From Pollutimonas sp963712655 (lineage in GTDB: Bacteria > Pseudomonadota > Gammaproteobacteria > Burkholderiales > Burkholderiaceae_B): a stretch of 64,000 nucleotides of DNA. This document shows, piece after piece, positions 1 through 8,441 of this stretch; the first letter of the stretch is position 1; every line of letters starts with the position of its first letter. The position numbers and the translations under genes are program-made. The stretch is taken from the NCBI GenBank assembly GCA_963712655.1, contig CAVQIT010000008.1, positions 1,364,001 to 1,428,000 of the forward strand, written 5' to 3'. The notes beneath the pieces were generated by a model. The model was not told where the DNA came from. It saw only the letters and a program-made list of their open reading frames with translations, and made no database searches.

Positions 1-681
1 GGCCGACATCAGGCCGGCCTTGGCTGCGCCGCCGGGATGGAATGGCTTGGTCATGGTGCCGAATTGTTCGCGCAGGCCGACAGGCTGCGACGCCGCGATA
101 CCCAAGGCCATTGCCGTCTTGTCGGCATCCAGCCCGAGCAGCCGCGCGCAAGCGGCGGCGGCGCCTATCGAGCCTGTGGAGCCGGTAATGTGCCAACCCC
201 GGTCATAGTGATGAGGATAGATCGTGTTGCCTAGACGGCAGGAAACGTCGATGCCGAGCACCACGGCATCGATGATTGCTCTGCCGCTGGCGCCGATCAG
301 TTCCGCCAGGGCAAGCACGGCCGAGCACACCGGGCCGGCCGGGTGGATGATGGTTTTCAGGTGGGTGTCGTCGAAATCGAACAGATGGGATGAAATGCCG
401 TTCAGAAGCGCGGCATTGGCGATATCAACCCGTTCCTTGCGGCCCGCCATCATGGCCTGGCCGGCGGGTTCCAGAACCTGCACAGCCCGTAAGGCGGCCA
501 GGGCGGCTTCGTGCCCGGAGGCGCCTACCGCGCATCCAAGCCAGTTCAGGAAAGTGCGATGGGCCTCGTGCTCGACCTCGTCGCTCCACCCTTTGGATGG
601 ATGATTGGCCACGAATTCGGCCAGGATGCGGGTAATGGGAGGGGCATTGTGATCCGCCTCGACTTTTGTATTAATAGCCAT
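1..681 (-). CDS. MmgE/PrpD family protein, C-terminus cut by window edge
   Basis: The 227 visible residues are the N-terminal half of an MmgE/PrpD protein, the fold shared by 2-methylcitrate dehydratase and cis-aconitate decarboxylase. Visible family features are FDFDDTH near residue 101, HPAGPVCSAVLAL near 113, RGWHITGSTGSIGAAAA near 161 and FGTMTKPFHPGGAAKAG near 208. The ATG at 681 follows AGGAAAAAT. Family members are about 450 residues, so roughly half lies outside the window. It is the first gene downstream of the GntR regulator at 828-1526, 146 bp away on the same strand, so the regulator probably controls it. The substrate cannot be told from this half; many such proteins in this lineage act on unknown carboxylic acids. 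Confidence 0.85.
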   Translation of the reverse strand, partial: MAINTKVEADHNAPPITRILAEFVANHPSKGWSDEVEHEAHRTFLNWLGCAVGASGHEAALAALRAVQVLEPAGQAMMAGRKERVDIANAALLNGISSHLFDFDDTHLKTIIHPAGPVCSAVLALAELIGASGRAIIDAVVLGIDVSCRLGNTIYPHHYDRGWHITGSTGSIGAAAACARLLGLDADKTAMALGIAASQPVGLREQFGTMTKPFHPGGAAKAGLMSA

Positions 682-827
682 ATTTTTCCTGATTCAAGTT
701 CAACATAAAAGCGCCCAAGACGAAGAAAAAGCTGGTGCGTCAAGGGTGGTGTCTGGTTTACGCGCTACGTTTGCCATAGCCGGGCCGGCGGTATGTTCGT
801 TTGCATTGGCGGCTTGATGATGCGGCA

Positions 828-1526
828 TTACATTTCCGACAGCCGCGCGTGGGCATTGACAACGTGATGGGACAGGATCTCCGCGCAGTGCTGGGCGCCC
901 TCTATGGAATCGGCGTCCCGCACGGCATGCATGATTTGCTTGTGTTCGGCATTGGACTTTTTGCGGTGGGCCTTGGTCGACAGGTTCTTTACGCGCGCCA
1001 GATGCAGTTTCTGGATGACTTCGCGATAGCTTTTGGCGATCTCGCGATTGCCGGCATACTCGATGAAGAGCCAGTGAAACTGCAGATTGGCGTTGTAGTA
1101 CGCCTTGACATTGTCTTCCTTGATGGCATCGTCCATGGCGGCGATGCAGGACTCCAGCTTGCCCACGAGTTCGGTGCGCCGCTCTTGAGGCATCAGCGCC
1201 ACGATCCGGCCCGCATGGTTGTCCAGAAGCGCGCGAAACTCGTACAGATCGCGTACTTCGTCTTCCGAGAGTTCGCGGACATGCACGCCGGAGTGCTTGC
1301 GCGACACCACTAGCCCCATGCTTTCGAGTTCGCGCAAGGCTTCCCGCACCGGTACGCGCGACACCTTCATCTGTTCGACGAGCTCGGGCTCGCGCAAGGC
1401 CTGGCCCGGGCTTAGCGTACCGGACATGATCTGATTCAGAAGATAGTCGCGCACCAGCTTGCCCAACGAGGTGTTCTTGACCTCTTCGAACTCTTCCTGC
1501 CCGACAGCCGAATTCAACCAATCCAT
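828..1526 (-). CDS. GntR family regulator, FadR/FCD subfamily
   Basis: This 232-residue regulator has an N-terminal winged helix (about 15-80, including SRVPVREALRELESMGLV) and an all-helical C-terminal FCD ligand domain. The FCD metal/ligand histidines are visible in NLQFHWLF, SNAEHKQIMHAV and EILSHHVV. I chose ATG 1526 (MDWLNSAVGQ) because GGAAG lies just upstream, although the frame stays open 18 codons further. Thirteen bases upstream of the start is a perfect 30-bp palindrome (1539-1568) centred on TCGTATACGA, which fits the T-N-GT-N-AC-N-A core bound by FadR-type proteins. That points to autoregulation. FCD regulators usually respond to small organic acids; here the ligand is unknown. 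Confidence 0.9.
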   Translation of the reverse strand: MDWLNSAVGQEEFEEVKNTSLGKLVRDYLLNQIMSGTLSPGQALREPELVEQMKVSRVPVREALRELESMGLVVSRKHSGVHVRELSEDEVRDLYEFRALLDNHAGRIVALMPQERRTELVGKLESCIAAMDDAIKEDNVKAYYNANLQFHWLFIEYAGNREIAKSYREVIQKLHLARVKNLSTKAHRKKSNAEHKQIMHAVRDADSIEGAQHCAEILSHHVVNAHARLSEM

Positions 1527-1538
1527 GTCATTTCTTCC

Positions 1539-1568
1539 TTTCGTAGAATCGTATACGATTCTACGAAA
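1539..1568. promoter_or_regulatory. Perfect 30-bp palindrome, likely GntR operator
   Basis: The half site is TTTCGTAGAATCGTA (1539-1553), and 1554-1568 is its exact reverse complement. The centre ATCGTATACGAT resembles FCD-type GntR operators. It sits directly ahead of the GntR start at 1526, so bound protein would block its own transcription. No second perfect copy was seen in the window. Confidence 0.8.
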
Positions 1569-1589
1569 TAAGGATACCAAGGGTAAACC

Positions 1590-2501
1590 CTAGGTATCGG
1601 CCCGGGCGGGATGGTCTTTTGCATCCGTTGCATAAGCCGCGACTATCATCTGCGCCAGGCGCAGGGCGGCGGCGGATCTGTGTCCGGAGCGCCGCCACAG
1701 AATGGCGGCCTGCCGCTTCGGTACAGGGTGCAGCAAGGGGATTTTATGAACCTGCTTCATGCTTTGCACCGCCCCCTCGGGCAATATGCTTGCCAGGGCG
1801 GTATTGCGCAGCACCGCAATAATGGGATCGATCGCATTCATTTCCAACACCACCTGCAGCGGGATACCGGCTTGCGAGAAGTAGTCATCCAGATAGTTGC
1901 GCACGCCAAATTCATGCGTCAGCAAAACCAGCGGCAATTCCGCCAGGCGCTGCATCGGAACCGCCTCCAGAGCAACCCATGGGTGTTGCGAACCGACGAC
2001 CAGCACCAGGGACTCTTCAAATAACACCTCGGTCTCGAAGCTGTCGCTATCGACCCCGGTGTAGCCCACGGCGAAATCCAGGTTTCCTTGCATCAGGCCT
2101 TGCTGCATTTCCGTTCGTGGAACTTGCAAGGCCACGATATGCACGCCGGGAAACCTGGACGCAAAATCCGCAAATACGGCGGGCAGTTTCGAGGCGGAAA
2201 AGGAATGGAAGACGGCTACGCGCAGATTGCCGCGCAGCAATCCCTCCAGATCTTTAACGGCGGCCACTCCCATGCCGACGTTTCGGAGTATCTCCGCGCA
2301 GTACAGCGAAAACGCTTTGCCGGCCTCGGTGAGCTCGGTCCGCCGTCCCAGGCGATGCAGCAAATGCGTGCCCAGTTCGTCTTCCAGCTGTTTGATCTGA
2401 TGAGACAGTGTCGGTTGAGTGACATGCAATGCCTCGGCGGCACGCGAAAAACTTCCTGTTTCGCAAATCGCCTGGAAATAGCGTATATGCCGTAACTCCA
2501 T
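1590..2501 (-). CDS. LysR family transcriptional regulator
   Basis: A 303-residue LysR-type regulator. The N-terminus MELRHIRYFQAICETGSFSR begins the winged-helix DNA-binding domain, with the HTH around 18-40 (AAEALHVTQPTLSHQIKQLE). The rest is a periplasmic-binding-protein-like effector domain. Two ATGs compete: 2508-2510 sits immediately after AGGAGG, while 2499-2501 lies 9 bases after it and gives the classic MELRHIRYF start, so I chose the latter. It is divergent from the Bug receptor at 2717, with about 215 bp between them holding two inverted repeats. This is the usual LysR/target layout, so it probably controls the 2717-8369 operon. The effector is unknown. Confidence 0.92.
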   Translation of the reverse strand: MELRHIRYFQAICETGSFSRAAEALHVTQPTLSHQIKQLEDELGTHLLHRLGRRTELTEAGKAFSLYCAEILRNVGMGVAAVKDLEGLLRGNLRVAVFHSFSASKLPAVFADFASRFPGVHIVALQVPRTEMQQGLMQGNLDFAVGYTGVDSDSFETEVLFEESLVLVVGSQHPWVALEAVPMQRLAELPLVLLTHEFGVRNYLDDYFSQAGIPLQVVLEMNAIDPIIAVLRNTALASILPEGAVQSMKQVHKIPLLHPVPKRQAAILWRRSGHRSAAALRLAQMIVAAYATDAKDHPARADT

Positions 2502-2595
2502 CAGTGCCATCCTCCTTGAGTGCCGCCGACTCTGTTCCTTGATCGGCCGCCGTGGCGTTGATTCTGCGGTACCTATCGGCCGTATTACCCAAATT

Positions 2596-2641
2596 ATAGA
2601 CACCATCTATACAAAATATAGAAATTTATCATTTGATAAAT
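2596..2641. promoter_or_regulatory. LysR-type binding region between divergent genes
   Basis: ATAGA (2596-2600), five bases, TCTAT (2606-2610) form an interrupted dyad containing a T-N11-A core, the usual LysR box. A second dyad ATTTATCA-TT-TGATAAAT spans 2624-2641. Both lie in an AT-rich stretch between the LysR start (2501) and the receptor start (2717), where a regulator would bind to control the plus-strand operon and itself. Confidence 0.6.
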
Positions 2642-2716
2642 ACTTGGCTTATCCAGACAATGAACACGTAGAACATAAACCGGATAAACCGGCACAGCCC
2701 ATCATGAGGAGACAGC

Positions 2717-3715
2717 ATGACCCAAGCTTCCAATAGCGCAGGGCGTATAACACGCGGATTTCAGCTTGCAACCGCCACCATTCTCTTAACGCTTGTCTGC
2801 GGTATCGCCAGCGCGGAACAGTGGCCCGCGAAACCCATACGCATGATCATCCCTTTTTCCCCCGGCGGCGTTTCCGACATATTGGGGCGATTCTGGGCGC
2901 AAAAGCTTTCCAAAGCATTGAAAACGCCGGTCGTGGCGGAAAACCGGCCGGGCGCGGGCACCACTATTGCCGCCACCACAGTGGCGGCCGCGGCTCCCGA
3001 CGGCTACACACTGTATTTCACGGACATTACGACGCACGCCATCAATGCGACGCTCTATAAAAAACTGCGCTACGACTCCCAGAAAGACTTTACGGAGATT
3101 TCCCTCGTTGCGGCGGCGCCGCTGCTTCTGGTGGTACCCGCTAAATTCCCCGCCAGCACCTTGAAGGAGTTTATCGATTACGCAAAAAGCAAACCGGGAG
3201 AACTCAATTACGCGTCTTCCGGAAACGGCACGATTCTGCATCTGGCCGCCGAATCGCTGAAAGCCGCCGCCAAGATCAAGTTGACGCATATTCCTTACAA
3301 AGGCAGCCCGGACGCCATCCTGGCCACATTAAGCGGTCAAACGTCCATGACGTTCGCCCCGATCGCGCCGGTGCTCGAGCATTTGAAAGCCGGAACCTTG
3401 AAGCCCCTGGGCATTACTTCCAAGTCCCCGAATGCCATTTTGCCGAACGTGACGCCGGTTGCCGACGTGCTTCCGGGCGTCGAAATCATTCTGTACTCGG
3501 GAATTCTCGGTCCCGCCAATATGCCCGCCGATATAGTCGGGCGCATCAACAAGGCGGTATCGGAAGCCATGGATGCCGAAGACACCAAAAAGCTGTACGC
3601 CAGTATCGGGACTGACCGCATCAGCATGCCGCCCGCGGAATTCACCGAACTGTTCGGCAAGCTCGTCGGCACCATGGGACGGCTGGTGGCGGACTCCGGG
3701 GCCAAGATGGACTAG
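2717..3715 (+). CDS. Bug family (TctC-like) periplasmic solute receptor
   Basis: A 332-residue tripartite-tricarboxylate receptor protein. A signal peptide covers about residues 1-33 (hydrophobic TATILLTLVCGIASA, cleavage near ASA-EQWP). The mature part opens with WPAKPIRMIIPFSPGGVSDILGR, the Bug family beta1/loop signature. APDGYTLYF near residue 95 and HIPYKGSPDAI near 192 are further family motifs. GGAG lies upstream of ATG 2717. It is the first gene of the operon across from LysR. No TctA/TctB membrane genes lie nearby, so it either feeds a remote transporter or acts as a sensor. It is clearly a different branch from the three mutually similar receptors at 14704, 15810 and 40946. Confidence 0.93.
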   Translation: MTQASNSAGRITRGFQLATATILLTLVCGIASAEQWPAKPIRMIIPFSPGGVSDILGRFWAQKLSKALKTPVVAENRPGAGTTIAATTVAAAAPDGYTLYFTDITTHAINATLYKKLRYDSQKDFTEISLVAAAPLLLVVPAKFPASTLKEFIDYAKSKPGELNYASSGNGTILHLAAESLKAAAKIKLTHIPYKGSPDAILATLSGQTSMTFAPIAPVLEHLKAGTLKPLGITSKSPNAILPNVTPVADVLPGVEIILYSGILGPANMPADIVGRINKAVSEAMDAEDTKKLYASIGTDRISMPPAEFTELFGKLVGTMGRLVADSGAKMD

Positions 3716-3763
3716 GGCCTGTTGGCGCCAGATCCCCGCCCGCGCGACGGGGCGACAGGCCCT
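3712..3763. repeat. Hairpin element overlapping receptor stop codon
   Basis: AGGGCCTGT (3714-3722) pairs with ACAGGCCCT (3755-3763) across a GC-rich loop. The left arm begins CTAGGGCCTGTTG, the same 13 bases that open the larger inverted repeat at 40429-40490, and both continue to ATCC after a diverged centre. No T-run follows, so it looks more like a small dispersed palindromic element than a simple terminator, though it could reduce read-through. Confidence 0.55.
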
Positions 3764-3818
3764 GGCCATTGCATTGCCAATTAACGTTTTTGAATGCCTA
3801 TACAAAGGAAACAGCAAC

Positions 3819-4835
3819 ATGACGTCCAACTCTTTTTCAATCGCCGACACAGACGTGGCGCCGGGTACACGGCACTCCCTGATGCTGCATGTGACGCGCA
3901 CCTTGCGCGGCGATCTTGCCGTACCGGTCCATGTCCTGAACGGCGTCAGCCCCGGCCCTGTATTCGCCGTGCTGTGCAATGTTCACGGCGACGAATCCAT
4001 GCCTTTGTTGGCGGCCGCCCGCCTGTATCGCGAAATCGATCTGAAAAAATTGTCGGGCACGCTGCTCATCCTGCCGGTTTGCAATCCTTTGGCCTTCTCC
4101 GATTTTCGCCGGGAAAGCGCCGAGCAGCGTGAAAATACCGATTTGCATCGCTGCTTCCCCGGCAACGCGCGCGGCTCGGTAACGGACATGATCGCCCGCA
4201 CGCTAACCGTAAATGTATTGGACAAAGCGGATGCGCTGTGCGATATGCACGCGGGCGGACAAGGCGGGCGCATACATCAGCGCGCGGACCTGAACGAAGA
4301 CGCGCAAGGCGAAGTGCGGGAGAAAAGCCTGGCGCTTTGCCGCGTGTTCGGCGCGGGCGTCGTGCATGTCAATAACCTTCCGCCCAGCACTGCCGTGGGC
4401 TATATGAATTCGCGCGGGCGGCCGGCCGCGGGGGTCGAGATCGGCGGAACCTATATGTCGGGGCCGATGACCGAAGAGTTCGTATCCAGGGTCGTGCGCG
4501 GGCTGACCAATCAGATGAAGTCGTTGGGCATGCTGGAAGGCGAGCCCGCGCTGCCGGCGAAGCAATATCTTTTCACGCGCAAAGAGCGCAAAGAAGCAAA
4601 CCCCACCAAGGGCGGCTATGTCATCAGCCATGCCAACGACATCAACGATCTGGGGCGGCATGTCAAAAAGGGCGAGCAGCTTGGCGTAGTGATGGATCCG
4701 TATACGCTGGAAGAGTCGGAATCCCTGACGGCTCCATGCGATGGCATTTTGTTCTTCAGCCGCATGTCGGGCCCGGCCGAGGCGGGCGCCAAAGGCTATG
4801 CGATAGCGGACGCGGCCGGCATCGAGGAAATCTGA
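3819..4835 (+). CDS. Succinylglutamate desuccinylase/aspartoacylase-type (M14) deacylase
   Basis: A 338-residue zinc-dependent amidohydrolase of the AstE/AspA type. Visible zinc ligands are the His and Glu of NVHGDES (around residue 48) and a later His in CDMHAGG (around 145). Family members release an acyl group from an N-acyl amino acid or similar amide. ATG 3819 follows AAGGAAACAGCAAC; the frame is open upstream but has no better site. The stop overlaps the next start (TGATG at 4833-4837). Context with a dehydrogenase, lyase and asparaginase suggests it opens or trims an amide-linked substrate brought in by the upstream receptor. The exact substrate is not evident. Confidence 0.85.
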   Translation: MTSNSFSIADTDVAPGTRHSLMLHVTRTLRGDLAVPVHVLNGVSPGPVFAVLCNVHGDESMPLLAAARLYREIDLKKLSGTLLILPVCNPLAFSDFRRESAEQRENTDLHRCFPGNARGSVTDMIARTLTVNVLDKADALCDMHAGGQGGRIHQRADLNEDAQGEVREKSLALCRVFGAGVVHVNNLPPSTAVGYMNSRGRPAAGVEIGGTYMSGPMTEEFVSRVVRGLTNQMKSLGMLEGEPALPAKQYLFTRKERKEANPTKGGYVISHANDINDLGRHVKKGEQLGVVMDPYTLEESESLTAPCDGILFFSRMSGPAEAGAKGYAIADAAGIEEI

Positions 4836-5890
4836 TGGGCGCGATTTACCGGTACAAGGGCGAGCAACTGGAAGCGTTTTGCCGTTCCGCGCTGGAAGCC
4901 TTGTCGGTTTCCGCGGAGCACGCGGCGACCGTCGCCCACTGTCTGATCAGCGCCAATTATCAGGGGGTTGATACGCATGGCATGGCGCGTTTGCCGACCT
5001 ATATGCGGCGCCTCGCGCAGGGTGCGATCGATCCGAAAGCCGTACCGGTAAAACGCCACCATAAGGGTTCGACCGCGGTCATTGACGGGAACCATGCTTT
5101 AGGCCCCGTCGCGGCCATGGCGGGCATGCAGCAAGCCATGGCGCTGGCCTCCGAACATGGGATCGGCTATGTCGCCGTTCGCAACAGCAATCATTTTTCG
5201 TACGCGGCTTACTACTGCGAACAGGCGGCGGCGCAACGGCTGATAGGGCTGTGCTCTTCGGGCGGCGAGCCCACCGTGGCGCCGTGGGGCGGTAAGCAGG
5301 CTTTTTTCACCAATAGCCCTTTCGCGCTGGCCGCGCCCACCAGCGGCATACCCATCGTCGTGGATCTCGCCACGAGCGTCGCCTCGCGCGGCAATATCTT
5401 GCTGGCGAAAACGCTCAAGCAGCAAATTCCGATCGACTGGGCCCTGGACAAGACAGGCCAGCCCACGACGGACCCGGTAAAAGCCCTGGAGGGATCCGTT
5501 CTGCCTATGGGCGGCGCCAAAGGGTATGCCTTGATCGTCGCGCTCGAGGTCCTAAATAGCCTGCTCGCCGGCGGCGCCATGGCTCCTCATATCGGCTCGC
5601 AAGCGGATCAAAGCGGCGCGCCCGCAGGCGTGCCGCACTTTTTCCTGGCGCTAGACCCATGCGCTTTCATGGCGTATGAGCACTATCTGGAGCGGGTCGA
5701 TGCATTGCTTGCCGAGCTCAAGAGCGCGCCGGCGAATGGGGGTGGCGAAGGAATACGCATCCCCGGCGAACGGCGCGAAAGCATCGCTATCGAGCGCCGG
5801 CGCAATGGCATTCCGCTGGCCGCCGAAATCGTAGATGAACTGAAAATGGCTGCTGAAAAATACTGTCCAGCGGCAAAGGAGATGTTATGA
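4835..5890 (+). CDS. Ldh2/malate-lactate dehydrogenase family oxidoreductase
   Basis: A 351-residue member of the Ldh2 family (YlbC/ComC/DpkA fold), which uses NAD(P)H to interconvert 2-hydroxy acids or imines with 2-oxo acids. Family motifs are DTHGMARLPTYMRRL near residue 47, GIGYVAVRNSNHFSYAAYY near 108 with the catalytic-region His, and PMGGAKGYALIVALEVL near 225. The length is typical. ATG 4835 overlaps the upstream stop by one base and the 3' end overlaps the next gene by ATGA, so the operon is translationally coupled. In sulfolactate pathways a ComC-type enzyme pairs with a UxaA/SAF-type lyase, as here, but that substrate is only one possibility. Confidence 0.88.
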   Translation: MGAIYRYKGEQLEAFCRSALEALSVSAEHAATVAHCLISANYQGVDTHGMARLPTYMRRLAQGAIDPKAVPVKRHHKGSTAVIDGNHALGPVAAMAGMQQAMALASEHGIGYVAVRNSNHFSYAAYYCEQAAAQRLIGLCSSGGEPTVAPWGGKQAFFTNSPFALAAPTSGIPIVVDLATSVASRGNILLAKTLKQQIPIDWALDKTGQPTTDPVKALEGSVLPMGGAKGYALIVALEVLNSLLAGGAMAPHIGSQADQSGAPAGVPHFFLALDPCAFMAYEHYLERVDALLAELKSAPANGGGEGIRIPGERRESIAIERRRNGIPLAAEIVDELKMAAEKYCPAAKEML

Positions 5891-7041
5891 AACCGATCAT
5901 GGCTTACAAACGGCCCGACGGCCGGCGCGGTATTCGAAATTTGATAGCCGTCATAGGGGCGACAGATGCCGCCAATCCCGTGGTTCGACGCCTGGCCGCC
6001 GCTGTTCCGGGCTGCGTGCCGATTACGCCCTTATACGGCCGCGGCCAGTTGGGAGACGATCTCGCGCAATCGATCAGGACGATGATAGGGCTGGGCAGTC
6101 ATCCGAACGTCTACGCAACGCTGGTGGTCAGCCTGGAAAAGGTGGCGGGAAGCCGTGTGCTCGAAGGGATAGCCGCAAAAGGCACGCCATGCATGCAAAT
6201 GGGGATACAAGAAGAAGGAGGAACGCCCGCCTTGTTCGCCAAGGGTGTCGAGGTACTGAAGACGTGGCACGCGCAAGCCATGGCGATGAAACGCGAGCCG
6301 GCCGAGCTTGGCGAGTTTGTATTCGGGCTTGAATGCGGCGGCTCGGACACAACGTCCGGGCTTGTCGCCAACCCTGCGATAGGCATCGTGGCGGACCATA
6401 TCGCCGACCAGGGCGGCATCACCATATTTTCCGAGCCTGTCGAGTGCCTGGGCGGTGAAGCGTCCTTGCTTGCCCGGGCTAAAAACCAGGCCGTGGCGGA
6501 CAGCATAGACCAGACCATACGAAAATACGAAAGCATCGCCCAGCGGGCGGGCGTGGATTTGAACAAAACCAATCCCGCGCCGGACAATATTCGCGGCGGG
6601 CTCACAACAATCGAAGAAAAATCGCTGGGCTCGATATGCAAGTCGGGTACGCGTCAAATAGCCGGCGTGCTGCCCTACGGCCAGCCGGCTTCGGCGCCGG
6701 GCCTTTACTTAATGGATGCGCCCGCCGCCGCGACAGAGAACCTTACCGCTCTTGCGGCCGGGGGATGTCATTTGATCCTGTTCGCCACCGGCGTTGGCAA
6801 CTCGATCGGAAATCCGGTCAGCCCGACTGTGAAAATTTGCGGAAATTACCGAACGTGCGACACGTTCGCGTCGCATATCGATCTGGACCTGAGCGCTGTG
6901 CTGGAAGATGGACTGGCCTTGTCCAAGGCGGCAAGCCTGGTTCACGATCATACGATCGATGTGCTGAACGGCGAATTGACGTGTTGCGAGAATTTAGGTG
7001 AAACCGAGGTGGCGATAAGCCGGATAGGGGAGTCGGTATGA
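5887..7041 (+). CDS. UxaA family lyase, large subunit (altronate dehydratase/sulfolactate lyase type)
   Basis: A 384-residue protein matching the C-terminal domain of UxaA/GarD enzymes and the large subunit of (R)-sulfolactate sulfo-lyase (SuyB). Motifs are YKRPDGRRGIRNLIAVI at the N-terminus, GLECGGSDTTSGLVANPAIG near residue 148, and FATGVGNSIGNPVSPTVKICGN near 299. These enzymes remove water or sulfite from 2,3-substituted hydroxy acids using an iron centre. The small SAF subunit follows, overlapping by ATGA. The two-gene form resembles SuyAB and L-altronate-type split enzymes, although the order here is large then small. Substrate class is inferred only. Confidence 0.85.
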   Translation: MKPIMAYKRPDGRRGIRNLIAVIGATDAANPVVRRLAAAVPGCVPITPLYGRGQLGDDLAQSIRTMIGLGSHPNVYATLVVSLEKVAGSRVLEGIAAKGTPCMQMGIQEEGGTPALFAKGVEVLKTWHAQAMAMKREPAELGEFVFGLECGGSDTTSGLVANPAIGIVADHIADQGGITIFSEPVECLGGEASLLARAKNQAVADSIDQTIRKYESIAQRAGVDLNKTNPAPDNIRGGLTTIEEKSLGSICKSGTRQIAGVLPYGQPASAPGLYLMDAPAAATENLTALAAGGCHLILFATGVGNSIGNPVSPTVKICGNYRTCDTFASHIDLDLSAVLEDGLALSKAASLVHDHTIDVLNGELTCCENLGETEVAISRIGESV

Positions 7042-7340
7042 GTCAAACCAAATCCAAAGTATGGGTTATCAACACAAACGATAACGTCGGCACGATCGTT
7101 GGCGACGATGCAATAGTCGATACCGACATCCCGATAGTGGGCAGCATGGCGGCCAAGTTGAAAGTAGCCGAGCCGGTTCCTTATGGCCACAAGATCGCCT
7201 TGATGGACCTGCCCGCCCGCAGCCCCATCCTCAAGTATGGCGTTGTCGTCGGAAGCCTGCGCAGCAGCGTCAATAAAGGCGAGCATGTCCATAGCCACAA
7301 TATGGAGTCCCTGCGCGGCAGGGGCGACCTGAAACAATGA
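7038..7340 (+). CDS. SAF-domain protein, UxaA-type small subunit
   Basis: A 100-residue SAF domain corresponding to the N-terminal part of altronate dehydratase or SuyA. Typical features are NTNDNVGTI near residue 12, VPYGHKIALMDL near 47 and PILKYGVVVGSL near 63, then GEHVHSHNMESLRGRGDL at the C-terminus. That HSHN segment carries the metal/substrate residues of the family. It starts inside the stop of the large subunit, so the two are almost certainly made in equal amounts and form one lyase. Confidence 0.87.
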   Translation: MSQTKSKVWVINTNDNVGTIVGDDAIVDTDIPIVGSMAAKLKVAEPVPYGHKIALMDLPARSPILKYGVVVGSLRSSVNKGEHVHSHNMESLRGRGDLKQ

Positions 7341-7379
7341 TCCGCCGCGCTTATCGGACAACGTGCGTATCCATACAGA

Positions 7380-8369
7380 ATGGCCAAGGATAGCGTTTTA
7401 ATCATCTCGACCGGCGGCACCATCACCATGACGGGCGGCGGCGGTTCGTCCGCCATCGCTCCGACGCTGAGCGCGGACGATCTTCTTGCGGCGGTTCCGC
7501 AACTAAAACAGTTGGCCGATATCGAAACGCTGACGTTCAGCACGGTTCCCGGGGCGTCTTTGCGTTTCGGGCGTTTGTTTGAATTGGCCGCATTGATTAC
7601 GCAGAAGCTTGCGGGCGAGTTTACGGGCGCAATCGTAATCCAGGGGACCGATACGATTGAAGAAACGGCCTTCCTGCTGGGGCTGCTCATCGATAGCGAG
7701 AAGCCGGTCATTGTGACGGGGGCAATGCGGGGGGCGGCGGCCGCCGGAGCGGACGGCCCGGCCAATTTGCTCGCTTCCGTGGCCGTGGCCGTCGCGCCCG
7801 GCGCCAAAGGCCGCGGGGTTCTTGTCGTCCTGAATGATGAAATTCACAGCGCTGTCTTCGTCAAGAAGGGGCATACAGCGCTGCCGTCGTCGTTCATTTC
7901 GCCAAGCTCGGGCCCGGTGGGACTGGTTGCCGAACAGCAAGTGTTATTCACCTCTTCGCCCGATCGTCCGCGCGTCACGCTTGCCATTCCGCCGGCAATG
8001 CAGGCCGTGGCGGTGGTCAAGGCAACGCTAAGCGACGACGGGCGGCTGCTTGGCGCGCTTGAAAGTCTGGGATACGCCGGCCTGGTCGTTGAGGCCATGG
8101 GCGCCGGGCATGTTCCTGAATACTGGGCGCCGCTGCTGGGCCAGCTTGCCGAAAGAATGCCCGTCGTTCTCGCGGTACGCACGCCCGGCGGTCCGGTTTT
8201 CAGCCACACCTATGGATTCCCGGGGTCTGAAACAGACTTGCTGGGACGCGGCCTTGTGCGCGCCGGCATGCTCGATGCGCTGAAAGCACGTTTATTGTTG
8301 GGCACACTGATCAGCAATCGCCAAGCCATGGGTGATATTCGCCGATGCTTCGCGGCTTTCAATGCCTGA
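7380..8369 (+). CDS. Asparaginase/glutaminase family protein
   Basis: A 329-residue asparaginase-like hydrolase. The catalytic Thr lies in IISTGGTITM near residue 10. The second active-site signature IQGTDTIEETAFLL is near 87 and the catalytic Lys region is replaced by VTGAMRGAAAAGADGPANLL near 113. Normal enzymes read TGAMRP...SADGPLNL, so the site is largely intact. No signal peptide is seen, so it should be cytoplasmic. ATG 7380 has no strong ribosome site; 39 bp separate it from the SAF gene. With an M14 deacylase, a lyase and a dehydrogenase in the same operon it may release ammonia from an amide formed in this pathway instead of free asparagine. Confidence 0.88.
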   Translation: MAKDSVLIISTGGTITMTGGGGSSAIAPTLSADDLLAAVPQLKQLADIETLTFSTVPGASLRFGRLFELAALITQKLAGEFTGAIVIQGTDTIEETAFLLGLLIDSEKPVIVTGAMRGAAAAGADGPANLLASVAVAVAPGAKGRGVLVVLNDEIHSAVFVKKGHTALPSSFISPSSGPVGLVAEQQVLFTSSPDRPRVTLAIPPAMQAVAVVKATLSDDGRLLGALESLGYAGLVVEAMGAGHVPEYWAPLLGQLAERMPVVLAVRTPGGPVFSHTYGFPGSETDLLGRGLVRAGMLDALKARLLLGTLISNRQAMGDIRRCFAAFNA

Positions 8370-8441
8370 GGGCACAAGGCCGCGCCCGGAATCCCGTAAG
8401 GCCGTAATATTGTGGCTCTTATTCCACTACGGTGTACCGGT

